A stretch of DNA of 64,000 nucleotides, from NCBI RefSeq assembly GCF_034424375.1, contig NZ_CP139965.1, positions 186,001 to 250,000 on the forward strand, written 5' to 3'. Made by a program: the position numbers and the translations under genes. Shown piece after piece: positions 50,484 to 58,887 of this stretch. This DNA is from Paraburkholderia kururiensis. Lineage in GTDB: Bacteria; Pseudomonadota; Gammaproteobacteria; Burkholderiales; Burkholderiaceae. Positions within the stretch are counted from its first letter, which is position 1. Every line of letters starts with the position of its first letter. Below the pieces are notes generated by a model. That model did not search any database. It saw only the letters and a program-made list of their open reading frames with translations, and was not told the origin of the DNA.

Positions 50484-51350
50484 TCAGGGTTGGAACCACA
50501 CGTGGATGTTTCCCGTGCCGCGCGCGTTCTCGTAAGCGGACAGTGCTTCGCCTTTCCACCGGCATTCGCGGCCGCCCATCGCACCCAGCATCTGGAGATA
50601 GTGCGCGCCGTAGGCTTCCCACGGCTTGAGGCGATACTCGTCCTGCCATCGGTCGAGAATCTGATCGTGACGCCCGCTAGCCATGAATTCGAGCGCACCC
50701 TTGTCGCTTTCGATGTTTTCACGCGACGACACGTTGCTCTCGTGAAATAGCCGCGGATGATTCGGCTGCCAGTCGATGCCGTTGAACTTGTGGCTCAGAG
50801 CACCTGACGCCAGCAGCACCACGTCGAGATCGCTACGGCGAATCGCTTCGCCAATCGCTTCGCCGGATTTCAGAAAATGCGGCCACTCGCAGTTTTGACA
50901 CGAACTCACCGATACCACCGGCGTGTCGTTGTGTTCGAGATTCAGGTGCTTGACCAGGTTGACGGTCGCGTATTGGCGCTCGAGCAGCGGATGATTGATT
51001 ACCCGGTTATAGCCGCCCTGCTCCCGCGAGACCGCTTCGATGGCTTGCGCGAGTTGCGGGTGGCCCCGATAGTCGAAATGCACGCCATTGAGATACCACG
51101 GCATCTCGTCGGACACATAGATGCCCTTGTAGCGCGCGGCGCCGTCCACGAGGTGGTAGCCCGTCGTGAACCAGTGGCTGTCCAAAACGATGATGGCATG
51201 CGGTTTGACCGCCTCGATCTTTTTGCGCAGACGCGCGTAACCTGCGATGAGGTCGGAATCTTCACCTGCGCCCATCGCGCGGCGAAACTCTTCACACTGC
51301 ATCAGACCGGGATGATGCGAAACGATAGCGGCCCCGACGATACGCCCCAT
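50484..51350 (-). CDS. hpaD: 3,4-Dihydroxyphenylacetate 2,3-dioxygenase-like (LigB family)
   Basis: A 288-residue class III extradiol dioxygenase. Conserved points include VSHHPGLM near the N-terminus (iron His), LDSHWFTTGYH, the SDEMPWYLNG segment and LASGALSHKFNG, and the GTGNIHVWF end, all paralleling HpaD of E. coli. It would cleave the ring of homoprotocatechuate or a related catechol with Fe2+ or Mn2+. It lies 9 bases after hpaE and 22 before the HpaG-like gene. Sequence is fairly diverged from E. coli HpaD, so another catechol is possible. Confidence 0.78.
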   Translation of the reverse strand: MGRIVGAAIVSHHPGLMQCEEFRRAMGAGEDSDLIAGYARLRKKIEAVKPHAIIVLDSHWFTTGYHLVDGAARYKGIYVSDEMPWYLNGVHFDYRGHPQLAQAIEAVSREQGGYNRVINHPLLERQYATVNLVKHLNLEHNDTPVVSVSSCQNCEWPHFLKSGEAIGEAIRRSDLDVVLLASGALSHKFNGIDWQPNHPRLFHESNVSSRENIESDKGALEFMASGRHDQILDRWQDEYRLKPWEAYGAHYLQMLGAMGGRECRWKGEALSAYENARGTGNIHVWFQP

Positions 51351-51359
51351 GTTGTCTCC

Positions 51360-52835
51360 TTAACGGTGGCTGAAGCTCGCGCGAAACGGCTTCCTGGGTA
51401 TGACGACATCCTTGACGTCGCAAAAGAATTCAAAGCTCCAGTCCCCGCCTTCGCGGCCGATGCCGCTCCGTTTGATGCCCCCGAAAGGCGCTTCGAGATC
51501 TCGCACGCCGAAGCTATTGATCCAGATGAAACCGGTGCGCACGCGGTCCGCGACGGCGATCGCATGATCGGTCTCGCCGTAACACACGCCGCCGAGCCCA
51601 TAGTCCGTGCCGTTCGCGAGCGCGACCACGCTGTCGTCGTCACTGAAGGTCTGAAGCGTCAGCACAGGACCGAACACCTCGTTCTGCACAATCTCGTCGT
51701 GCTGGCCGACGTTGGTCAGCATCGTGGGCTGGAAGTACTGCGCGCCGAACGCATGGCGGTCGCCGCCCCACAAGACGCGCGCGCCTGTCTCGACGGCACG
51801 CTGCACGAAGCCTTCGACCCGTTCCAGTTGTCGCGGATGGATGATGGGACCGATCTCGGTCGCCTCCTCGCGCGGATCGCCGATGACGAGGCGTTCGACA
51901 TGGGCACGCATCTTCTCGACGAATGCATCCGCGACGCGTTCATGCACGAGAAAGCGCGTCCCGGCGAGGCAGACCTGCCCGGCGTTGCGATACATCAGCG
52001 CGCCCGTGGCCGCCGCGCCGTCGAGGTCGGCATCTTCGAGCACGATAAAGGGACTCTTGCCGCCGAGCTCAAGACTGCACGGCACGAGATTGGCTCCTGC
52101 CGCTTGCGCGATCCGCCGGGCGGTCGGCACGCTCCCGGTGAACGACACGCGTGCGATGCGCGGATCACCGACGAGCTTCGCGCCCGCGCGGCTTCCCGTG
52201 CCCTGCACGATGTTGAGCACGCCCGGTGGAAGGCCTGCGGCCTGCGCGGCGTCGGCCAGCAGCGAACAGGTGAGCGGCGCCCATTCAGGCGGTTTGAGAA
52301 TGCAGGTGTTCCCTGCCGCGAGCGCGGGACCGAGCTTCCACGTGGACAGCAGCAGCGGCGAATTCCACGGCGTGATGATGACCACGACGCCCGCCGGATC
52401 GTGGCGAACGCGATGATGCGCCTGCTCCGTATCGATGGGCCGATTTTGCAGATCAAGCGCATGGTTGGCGAACCAGCGGATGTTGAGCATGGCGCGCGGC
52501 ACGACGCCATGGCGCATGCGCGAAAGCAGAAGACCCGCGTCGGTGCTTTCCACGCGGCAGAAGTCGTCCGCGCGCTTGCCGATCTCGTCGGCGAACCGGT
52601 CGAGATAAACCTTGCGCTCGGCTGCGCTCAGCAACGACCATGCGGGAAACGCGGCGCGCGCGCTCTCGATGGCCGCTTCGACATGATCTTCGAGTCCTTC
52701 GCTAACGACGCCCAGCACGCGCTGATCGATGGGACTGCGCAATTCGAACGTTTCCGGCGACCCGACGCGCCGACCATCGATATAGTGATCGGGCGAAATC
52801 AATACCCCCGCTACTTCGATCTGTGAAGTGCTCAT
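51360..52835 (-). CDS. hpaE: 5-Carboxymethyl-2-hydroxymuconate semialdehyde dehydrogenase
   Basis: A 491-residue aldehyde dehydrogenase. ITPWNSPLLLSTWKLGPALA, the catalytic Glu in CSLELGGKSPFIVLED and the catalytic Cys in GQVCLAGTRF are present. Subfamily and location fit HpaE, which oxidises the aldehyde made by HpaD using NAD+. ATG 52835 (MSTSQIEVAGVLISPDHYID) has an AAGGA site. Its C-terminal region is duplicated, in decayed form, at 43053-43274. Confidence 0.87.
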   Translation of the reverse strand: MSTSQIEVAGVLISPDHYIDGRRVGSPETFELRSPIDQRVLGVVSEGLEDHVEAAIESARAAFPAWSLLSAAERKVYLDRFADEIGKRADDFCRVESTDAGLLLSRMRHGVVPRAMLNIRWFANHALDLQNRPIDTEQAHHRVRHDPAGVVVIITPWNSPLLLSTWKLGPALAAGNTCILKPPEWAPLTCSLLADAAQAAGLPPGVLNIVQGTGSRAGAKLVGDPRIARVSFTGSVPTARRIAQAAGANLVPCSLELGGKSPFIVLEDADLDGAAATGALMYRNAGQVCLAGTRFLVHERVADAFVEKMRAHVERLVIGDPREEATEIGPIIHPRQLERVEGFVQRAVETGARVLWGGDRHAFGAQYFQPTMLTNVGQHDEIVQNEVFGPVLTLQTFSDDDSVVALANGTDYGLGGVCYGETDHAIAVADRVRTGFIWINSFGVRDLEAPFGGIKRSGIGREGGDWSFEFFCDVKDVVIPRKPFRASFSHR

Positions 52836-52854
52836 GTTCAATCCTTCGGTGAAT

Positions 52855-53655
52855 TCAATATCCCGCGTGCTCCGACGCAGGCTCGTCGTCGGGTTTGAAG
52901 CGCGCAATCAGGGCGCGGGCGGCTTTTGCGAGCATCGTTGCGTCCACGCCAACCGCGACGAAGCGCGCGCCCATCGACACGTATGAGTCGGCGAGCGACT
53001 CTTCGGTCGCCAGGATGCCCGATGCCTTCTGTGCAGCGGCGATGCGCTCGAACGCATACGCGATCGCTTTCCGGACGTCAGGATGACCCGCGTTGCCGAG
53101 ATGTCCGAGCGAAGCCGCGAGATCCGCGGGTCCGATGAACACGCCGTCGACGCCGTCCACCTGAGCGATCTCGTCGATGTTCGCGAGGCCGCGTTCGGTT
53201 TCCACCTGCACCAGCAGGCACATCTGTTCGTTTGCCGTGTGAAGGTAATCGCGTTCGCGGCCCCAGCGCGACGAACGTGCGAGTCCGCTACCCACGCCTC
53301 GTATGCCGGCGGGCGGATATCGCATTGCACGCACCAGCTCGCGAGCCTGTTCGGCGGTTTCGACCATCGGCACGAGCAAGGTCGTCGCGCCGATTTCGAG
53401 CACCTGCTTGATCAGCGACGTATCGCCCTCCGGGATGCGCACGACCGGATGCGACGGATAAGCTGCGATTGCCTGCAGGCTGCCGAGCATGGTGCGCAGA
53501 TCATTAGGGCCGTGCTCTCCGTCGATGAGCAGCCAGTCGAAGCCCGCTGTCGCGCAGAGCTCGGCCGCATAGGGGTCGGCGAGGCCGAGCCACAAGCCGA
53601 ACTGAACGCGCTTGCCGCGCAGCGCTGCCTTAAACGTGTTGGCGGTTCGATTCAT
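52855..53655 (-). CDS. hpaI: 4-Hydroxy-2-oxoheptanedioate aldolase
   Basis: A 266-residue class II pyruvate aldolase of the HpcH/HpaI family. LLIDGEHGPND holds the metal-site Glu/His region, VVRIPEGD and LVQVETERGLANIDEIA the metal-binding Glu, and FIGPADLAASLGH the substrate loop. It splits 4-hydroxy-2-oxoheptanedioate into pyruvate and succinic semialdehyde. Length equals the family norm. ATG 53655 overlaps the hpaH stop by one base (TGATG). Confidence 0.92.
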   Translation of the reverse strand: MNRTANTFKAALRGKRVQFGLWLGLADPYAAELCATAGFDWLLIDGEHGPNDLRTMLGSLQAIAAYPSHPVVRIPEGDTSLIKQVLEIGATTLLVPMVETAEQARELVRAMRYPPAGIRGVGSGLARSSRWGRERDYLHTANEQMCLLVQVETERGLANIDEIAQVDGVDGVFIGPADLAASLGHLGNAGHPDVRKAIAYAFERIAAAQKASGILATEESLADSYVSMGARFVAVGVDATMLAKAARALIARFKPDDEPASEHAGY

Positions 53656-54458
53656 CACACGAACCTGACCGAGATGGATCCCAGCGGGCCATAGTCCGCG
53701 TGGAAGGTGTCGCCGGCTGCGCAGGCCACCGGCCGCGTGAACGAACCGCCGAGCACGATCTCGCCCGCCGACAGCATTTCGCCGTGGGGTGCGAGCTTGT
53801 TGGCGAGCCAGGCGACGCCGTTGCCCGGATGCCCGAGCACGGCCGCGCCGAGACCGCTTTCTTCGATCACGCCGTTCTTGAAGAGCAATGCGCCTGCCCA
53901 GCGCCAGTCGACGTCGTTCGGCTTGCACGGCCTGCCGCCTATGACGATGCCCGCGTTCGCCGCGTTGTCGGCGATGGTGTCGCGTACCTGACGCGGAGCA
54001 CGCGTATCGCGATCGAGCTGCTCGATGCGTGCGTCGATGAGTTCGAGCGCGGGCACCACGTAGTCGGTCGCGTTCAGCACGTCGAACAGCGAGACGTTCG
54101 GCCCTTTCAGGTCGCGGCCCAACACGAACGCGAATTCCACCTCGAAACGAGGCACGATGAAGCGACCGATATCGACCTCGCTGCCGTCACGCAGCAGCAT
54201 GTGATCGAGCAACGTACCGTAGTCGGGTTCGGTGATCTGCGAGGCGAGTTGCATCGCGCGCGACGTGAGGCCGATCTTGTGCCCGATCACCGTGCGCCCC
54301 TGCGCCTTCTGCAGCGCAATCCACTCACGTTGAATTCCGTAACTGTCGTCGATAGACATGTCCGGATAGCGCCGGGTGAAATGGCGCAACTGCTTGCGGG
54401 TACGTTGCGCCTCGTCGAGTTCGCGAGCCAGCTCGCGATGGATGTCTGAGTCCAGCAA
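53655..54458 (-). CDS. hpaH: 2-Oxo-hepta-3-ene-1,7-dioate hydratase
   Basis: A 267-residue hydratase of the MhpD/HpaH group. Conserved stretches are IDDSYGIQREWIALQKAQGR, GHKIGLTSRAMQ, ITEPDYGTLLDHML, FEVEFAFVLGRDL and ALELIDARI. I set the start at TTG 54458: it is 6 bases after AGGAG and gives exactly the length of E. coli HpaH (267). The longer frame upstream does not match the family. It is the first gene of the operon, divergent from a LysR gene. Confidence 0.9.
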   Translation of the reverse strand: MLDSDIHRELARELDEAQRTRKQLRHFTRRYPDMSIDDSYGIQREWIALQKAQGRTVIGHKIGLTSRAMQLASQITEPDYGTLLDHMLLRDGSEVDIGRFIVPRFEVEFAFVLGRDLKGPNVSLFDVLNATDYVVPALELIDARIEQLDRDTRAPRQVRDTIADNAANAGIVIGGRPCKPNDVDWRWAGALLFKNGVIEESGLGAAVLGHPGNGVAWLANKLAPHGEMLSAGEIVLGGSFTRPVACAAGDTFHADYGPLGSISVRFV

Positions 54459-54562
54459 TGTCGTCTCCTGGCCGCACCAGATGATGCTGGCGTCGTCGTT
54501 TTCTTGAGACTGAAGTGTGGGTCGCGAGCCGCCCGCAGACAAACAATGAATCCTCGACTTTC

Positions 54563-54579
54563 ATCAAGCCGCGCTTGAT
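54563..54579. promoter_or_regulatory. LysR-type operator in hpaH/lysR gap
   Basis: ATCAAG-CCGCG-CTTGAT is a perfect 17-base dyad located 10 bases upstream of the LysR start codon, between divergent genes. The T-N11-A core typical of LysR boxes is contained in it. Its closeness to the regulator start suggests autoregulation as well as control of hpaH. Confidence 0.6.
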
Positions 54580-54588
54580 AATGCGGCC

Positions 54589-55524
54589 ATGTCGCTGACC
54601 AAATTCACCTTCCGCCAGATCGAGACCTTCGTCTGCGTCGCCGAGCTTCATAGCTTCGCGGGCGCCGCGCAGCGTCTGGGCATGACGCCGCAGGCAGTCA
54701 GCCAGCTCATCGCAGAACTCGAAAATATCCTGTCGTTTCGTCTGTTCGACCGTACGACGCGGCAGGTCAATCTGTCCACAGCCGGCAGAGACTTTCTGGC
54801 ATCGGCGGAAACCATCCTGCGACATGTGAGGGAAGCGGAAAGCGCGGCGGACGACGTGCGCAATCGCGCCGCGGGCGTGGTGCGGATCGGCGCGCCGCTG
54901 GTGCTGGCCAGCACGGCGTTGCCTGCGGCCATCCGCGAGTATCGGGACAAGCGTCCGAAAGTCGTCGTGAGAGTGCGGGACTTGCCGGTCGACGCGCTGG
55001 TATCGGCCGTGTCGGTCGGCGACGTGGATCTCGCGATCGGGCCGGATCGCATCATCGATACCAGCGTCGTGCGCGAGGCGCTGTTCGACAGTTTATGGGT
55101 GCTGTGGTGTGCGAAAGATCACGCGCTGGCGCGCCGGAAGGTGCTGCGCTGGCGCGACCTGATGACGACGCCGCTCGTCGCCGCCGGGCGTGATCACGAG
55201 CACAGCGTTAGTCAGATGCGGCTCAGCACGCCGGAAGGCGAACGCGTAACGCCCATCGACGTGGTCGACAATATTTCGACCGCGCTTGGCATCGCCGCGC
55301 AAGGGCTGGCCGCGACGCTTGCACCGGCCTATGTCGGCGTGCTCGCGTCGGCTTTCGATATCGTGATGAAGCGCGTGGTGGATCCGGAAGTGCAGAGAAA
55401 GGTCTGTCTCTACCGCTCTTCCGTGCGTGCGGCTTCGCCGGCGGTAGAAGGGTTTGCGACGTTTCTCGGGCCGTGGATGGAAGCGTGGTCGAGACAGTTC
55501 GGCCACGCCCCGCGCACCAGATAA
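54589..55524 (+). CDS. LysR-family regulator of the hpa-type operon
   Basis: A 311-residue LysR regulator. HTH: FVCVAELHSFAGAAQRLGMT then PQAVSQLIAELENILSFRLF. The effector domain includes IGAPLVLASTALPAAIREY and VDNISTALGIAAQGLAATLA. It is divergent from hpaH with a dyad between, so it most likely controls that operon in response to the substrate or a ring-cleavage product. E. coli-type hpa operons use HpaR (MarR) or HpaA (AraC) instead, so a LysR regulator here is a difference. Confidence 0.85.
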   Translation: MSLTKFTFRQIETFVCVAELHSFAGAAQRLGMTPQAVSQLIAELENILSFRLFDRTTRQVNLSTAGRDFLASAETILRHVREAESAADDVRNRAAGVVRIGAPLVLASTALPAAIREYRDKRPKVVVRVRDLPVDALVSAVSVGDVDLAIGPDRIIDTSVVREALFDSLWVLWCAKDHALARRKVLRWRDLMTTPLVAAGRDHEHSVSQMRLSTPEGERVTPIDVVDNISTALGIAAQGLAATLAPAYVGVLASAFDIVMKRVVDPEVQRKVCLYRSSVRAASPAVEGFATFLGPWMEAWSRQFGHAPRTR

Positions 55525-55557
55525 AACGATATCGCGCCCGGATCTCGCCCGGCGGGT

Positions 55558-58500
55558 TCAGCGAACGATGTCGAGCAAGGCCTGAACCGGATGCCGCAGT
55601 TGACGTCCCGCAAGACGTTTGACCTGACAGCGACAGGAATAGCCGGTCGCAAGCAGTTCGGCTTCGGTTACCAACGGCGCGGGCGCGCCGCTCACGTGCC
55701 GCGACCAGGACTGGTGGAAGATCGCCGCCGACATCTCGCGGTTGCGCGCCTCGTGTCCGTAGGTGCCCGACATGCCGCAACAACCGCTGGCCGGCATCGT
55801 CAGTATTGCTCCCGCTGCCTCGAACACCTCCGTCCACGACGCGGTCGCCTTCGGTGCGTTGGTGCGCTCCGTGCAGTGCGGCAGTAGACGGAACGCGTGC
55901 ACGGCATGGCCCGACGATGCGCGCCGGCTCATCGCGTCGCGTAACCATTCCTGCGGAAGCAATACCTCCGGCATGGACTTCAAGCCATCGACCTTTCTGT
56001 ATTCCTGCCGATAGACGAGTGTCATCGCGGGATCGATGCCGACGAGGGGAATACCTGTTGCTGCCAGGGCGCAAAGCCGTTCGGCGTTGCGCCGTGCGGC
56101 CCGTCCGAATGCTGCGAGAAAACCCTGGACGTGCAGCGGCTTGCCGTTGGGGCTATACGGTGCGATCAGCACGCGATAGCCGAGGCGCGCCGCCAGCTCG
56201 AGGAAGGCCGCGGCGACCGGCGTTTCGAAGTAACGGGTGAAGGCATCCTGCACCACGATGACGCTGTTGTCGCGCTCTGCCTGCGTCAGCGCCGCGATCC
56301 GCTCCGGGGTGGCCTCCTCGGCGCCCGCCCTGCGCACCGCCTGCTTCCACGATGCGAGGCTGAGCCGAGGGCAGTCCACGAGCCCGATCTTGTCTTCCAG
56401 CATTGCCCGCACCGGCCGGGTGTTCAAGATCCAGTTATAGGCGCGCCGTGCGCCCGGAACGGCGACCAGCCCAGGTACGGTGAATTCGAGCGACCCGATG
56501 AGATGATCGCGCAGCGGCCGAAGATAGCGTGTGTGATACATCGCGAGAAAGCGCGAACGAAATTCCGGCACGCTGACCTTGACCGGACACTGCCCCGTGC
56601 ACGACTTGCACGACAGACACCCCGCCATTGCTTCGTAGACCTGATGTGAAAAATCGTCGTCGCCGCGCCGTTTCTGCAGCGTGTTGACAAGGCGTACCGG
56701 CAACGCCGCATTCGTGGCTGCGGCGCCGAGATCCACGTTCGCGTCCCCTTGCAGCCGCAGCCATTCGCGCATCAGCGACGCGCGACCCTTGGGCGAATGC
56801 ACGCGCTGCCGCGTCGCCTTCCACGACGGACACATGGCATCGTCCGGGTCGAAGTTGTAGCAGGCACCATTGCCGTTGCAGTGCACGGCATCGGCGTTGG
56901 CCTGCCACACGCGTTCGTCGATACGACGGTCAACCTCGCCCCGCAGGGGTGTACGGTCGATCTTCAGGAGCGTTGCTGCCGTATTGGCGGGCGTTGCGAT
57001 CTTTCCCGGGTTCATCTGGTTGTGCGGATCGAATGCGGCCTTGATCTGCTGCAAAGCCGGATAGAGCGGTCCGAAGTATTCGGGTACGTATTCGGAACGG
57101 ATGCCCTTCCCATGCTCGCCCCACAGCAACCCGCCGTACTTGATCGTGAGCGCCGTCACGCCATCCGAGATGGGCCGGATCAGGGCAGCCTGTTTCGGAT
57201 CGCGCATGTCGAGCGCGGGCCGGACATGCAGCACGCCCGCGTCGACGTGTCCAAACATGCCGTAGCGCAGCCCGAACCCGTCCAGCAGCGCGCGAAATTC
57301 GGCGATGTAATCGGCCAGATGTTCGGGAGGTACGGCCGTGTCTTCGACAAACGGTTGGGGGCGACTCTCGCCCTGCACATTCCCAAGCAGCCCGACCGCG
57401 CGCTTACGCATGGCATAGACGCGGTGAATATCTTGCTTGCCCTCGGCAACGGTGTAGCCGAGCCTTCGAACGCTCGTATCGGCCGCCAGATGATCAATGA
57501 AGGCAGCGACGCGCGCGCGCAGTGTCGCGTCATCGTCCCCGCTGAACTCGATCAGATTGATGCCTTGCGCGCCGCCTTCGACATCGACGTCGTCCGGAAA
57601 GAATGCTTCGACGCTGCGCCACACGATATCTTCACGCGCCAGTCGCAGCACCGTGGAGTCGACCGTTTCGATCGAGAGCGGCTCGTGCGTCATCAGCGCG
57701 CGCGCGTCACGAAGCGCATCCATGAAGCTGATATAGCGAACGTTGACGAGACACGCGTGCTTCGGAATCGGCAATACGTTCAGCGTCGCTTCGACTACGA
57801 AGCCGAGCGTGCCTTCCGAGCCGCAGAGCAGGCTGTTCAGGTCGAAGGCGCCCTGGTCCGTACGCAAATGCGCAAGGTCGTAGCCCGTGAGGCAGCGATT
57901 CAGCTTCGGGAAGTGCCGGGCGATGCGCCCGGCTTCGCGATCGTGAATGCCTCGCGCCGTGCGATACACGCGCCCGACCGCATCGTTGCGCGCGCACAGC
58001 GCATCGAGCGTTTCATCGTCGACCGGCACGCTCGTCAGCCGCTCCCCGCCGAGCAGCACGGTATCGAGTTCGAGCACGTGATCGCGCGTCTTGCCGTATG
58101 TGCAACTGCCCTGTCCGCTCGCGTCCGTGTTGATCATGCCGCCGATGGTGGCGCGATTCGAGGTCGACAGTTCGGGGGCGAAAAAGAGCCCGTGTCGTTC
58201 GAGTTCACGATTGAGCTGGTCCTTGACCACTCCCGCCTGCACCCGCGCCGTGCGGGCTTCCGGATCGATCGATATGACGCGGTTCATGTGCTTCGACATG
58301 TCCACGACGATGCCTTCGGTCAGCGACTGCCCGTTGGTTCCCGTCCCGCCGCCGCGGGGCGCTACCGCGACGCCGTGAAACCGTTCGTCGCTCAGCAGCT
58401 TCGCGATACGCATGACATCTTCCGCGTCGCGCGGAAAGACGACTGCTGCCGGATAGCGACGATAGATCGAGTTGTCCGTAGCCAGCACGGTGCGCGTCGC

Positions 58501-58617
58501 ATGACTGGCGTCGATGTCGCCCGTGAATCCGCACGCTTTCAGATCACGCAGGAAGCGTGTCGTGCCCGGATTTGAGGTCTCCTCGACCTGCACTCGTGCA
58601 ATCGCCATCTTTGTCAT
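55558..58617 (-). CDS. ydiJ: YdiJ-type FAD/Fe-S D-2-hydroxyacid dehydrogenase
   Basis: A 1019-residue fusion, nearly the length of E. coli YdiJ (1018), a D-2-hydroxyglutarate dehydrogenase. N-terminal FAD domain: VAPRGGGTGTNGQSLTEG and TIGGMINTDASGQGSCTYGK; FAD-oxidase C-domain with GHVDAGVLHVRP and WGEHGKGIRSEY. Then ferredoxin-like clusters (CNGNGACYNFDPDDAMCP near 580, CLSCKSCTGQCP near 668) and a C-terminal cysteine-rich domain (SGCCGMSGTYG near 948). Electrons pass to the respiratory chain. It converges with the LysR gene 33 bases away. The next in-frame ATG is 58608. Confidence 0.9.
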   Translation of the reverse strand: MTKMAIARVQVEETSNPGTTRFLRDLKACGFTGDIDASHATRTVLATDNSIYRRYPAAVVFPRDAEDVMRIAKLLSDERFHGVAVAPRGGGTGTNGQSLTEGIVVDMSKHMNRVISIDPEARTARVQAGVVKDQLNRELERHGLFFAPELSTSNRATIGGMINTDASGQGSCTYGKTRDHVLELDTVLLGGERLTSVPVDDETLDALCARNDAVGRVYRTARGIHDREAGRIARHFPKLNRCLTGYDLAHLRTDQGAFDLNSLLCGSEGTLGFVVEATLNVLPIPKHACLVNVRYISFMDALRDARALMTHEPLSIETVDSTVLRLAREDIVWRSVEAFFPDDVDVEGGAQGINLIEFSGDDDATLRARVAAFIDHLAADTSVRRLGYTVAEGKQDIHRVYAMRKRAVGLLGNVQGESRPQPFVEDTAVPPEHLADYIAEFRALLDGFGLRYGMFGHVDAGVLHVRPALDMRDPKQAALIRPISDGVTALTIKYGGLLWGEHGKGIRSEYVPEYFGPLYPALQQIKAAFDPHNQMNPGKIATPANTAATLLKIDRTPLRGEVDRRIDERVWQANADAVHCNGNGACYNFDPDDAMCPSWKATRQRVHSPKGRASLMREWLRLQGDANVDLGAAATNAALPVRLVNTLQKRRGDDDFSHQVYEAMAGCLSCKSCTGQCPVKVSVPEFRSRFLAMYHTRYLRPLRDHLIGSLEFTVPGLVAVPGARRAYNWILNTRPVRAMLEDKIGLVDCPRLSLASWKQAVRRAGAEEATPERIAALTQAERDNSVIVVQDAFTRYFETPVAAAFLELAARLGYRVLIAPYSPNGKPLHVQGFLAAFGRAARRNAERLCALAATGIPLVGIDPAMTLVYRQEYRKVDGLKSMPEVLLPQEWLRDAMSRRASSGHAVHAFRLLPHCTERTNAPKATASWTEVFEAAGAILTMPASGCCGMSGTYGHEARNREMSAAIFHQSWSRHVSGAPAPLVTEAELLATGYSCRCQVKRLAGRQLRHPVQALLDIVR

Positions 58618-58776
58618 GCCTTTCGATCGTTGCTGCTTCTATCGTTGCGAAAGTTGATGTGTCAAGGTTGCCGTCGCCGAGGCGTCAGCCGCGACGCTCC
58701 CTCCCGCTTGCCCCGGTGACGAAGTGAGCGATGCGTCGAATGCGCGAAACCAACGTGACGAGTCGCCAGCGGTTAC

Positions 58777-58802
58777 TGGCGAACTACCGTGGCGAACTAC
58801 CG
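58777..58802. repeat. Two-copy 13-base tandem repeat
   Basis: TGGCGAACTACCG occurs twice in immediate succession in the gap between ydiJ and the downstream end of an MFS gene. No role is evident; it could be a replication slip or a double binding site upstream of ydiJ. Confidence 0.6.
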
Positions 58803-58887
58803 CGAATCTGCGCGGTCTTCTTTGGGCCAAATGAGAGACGCAGAGAGGGCTGTAGATAGGGCTCCAACTGTGTTGGAGCCAGGCACT

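Noticed and set aside
56749..58575. 608-codon open frame on the plus strand
   Set aside because: Antisense to ydiJ; low-complexity Arg/Asp/Gln composition and no start signal.
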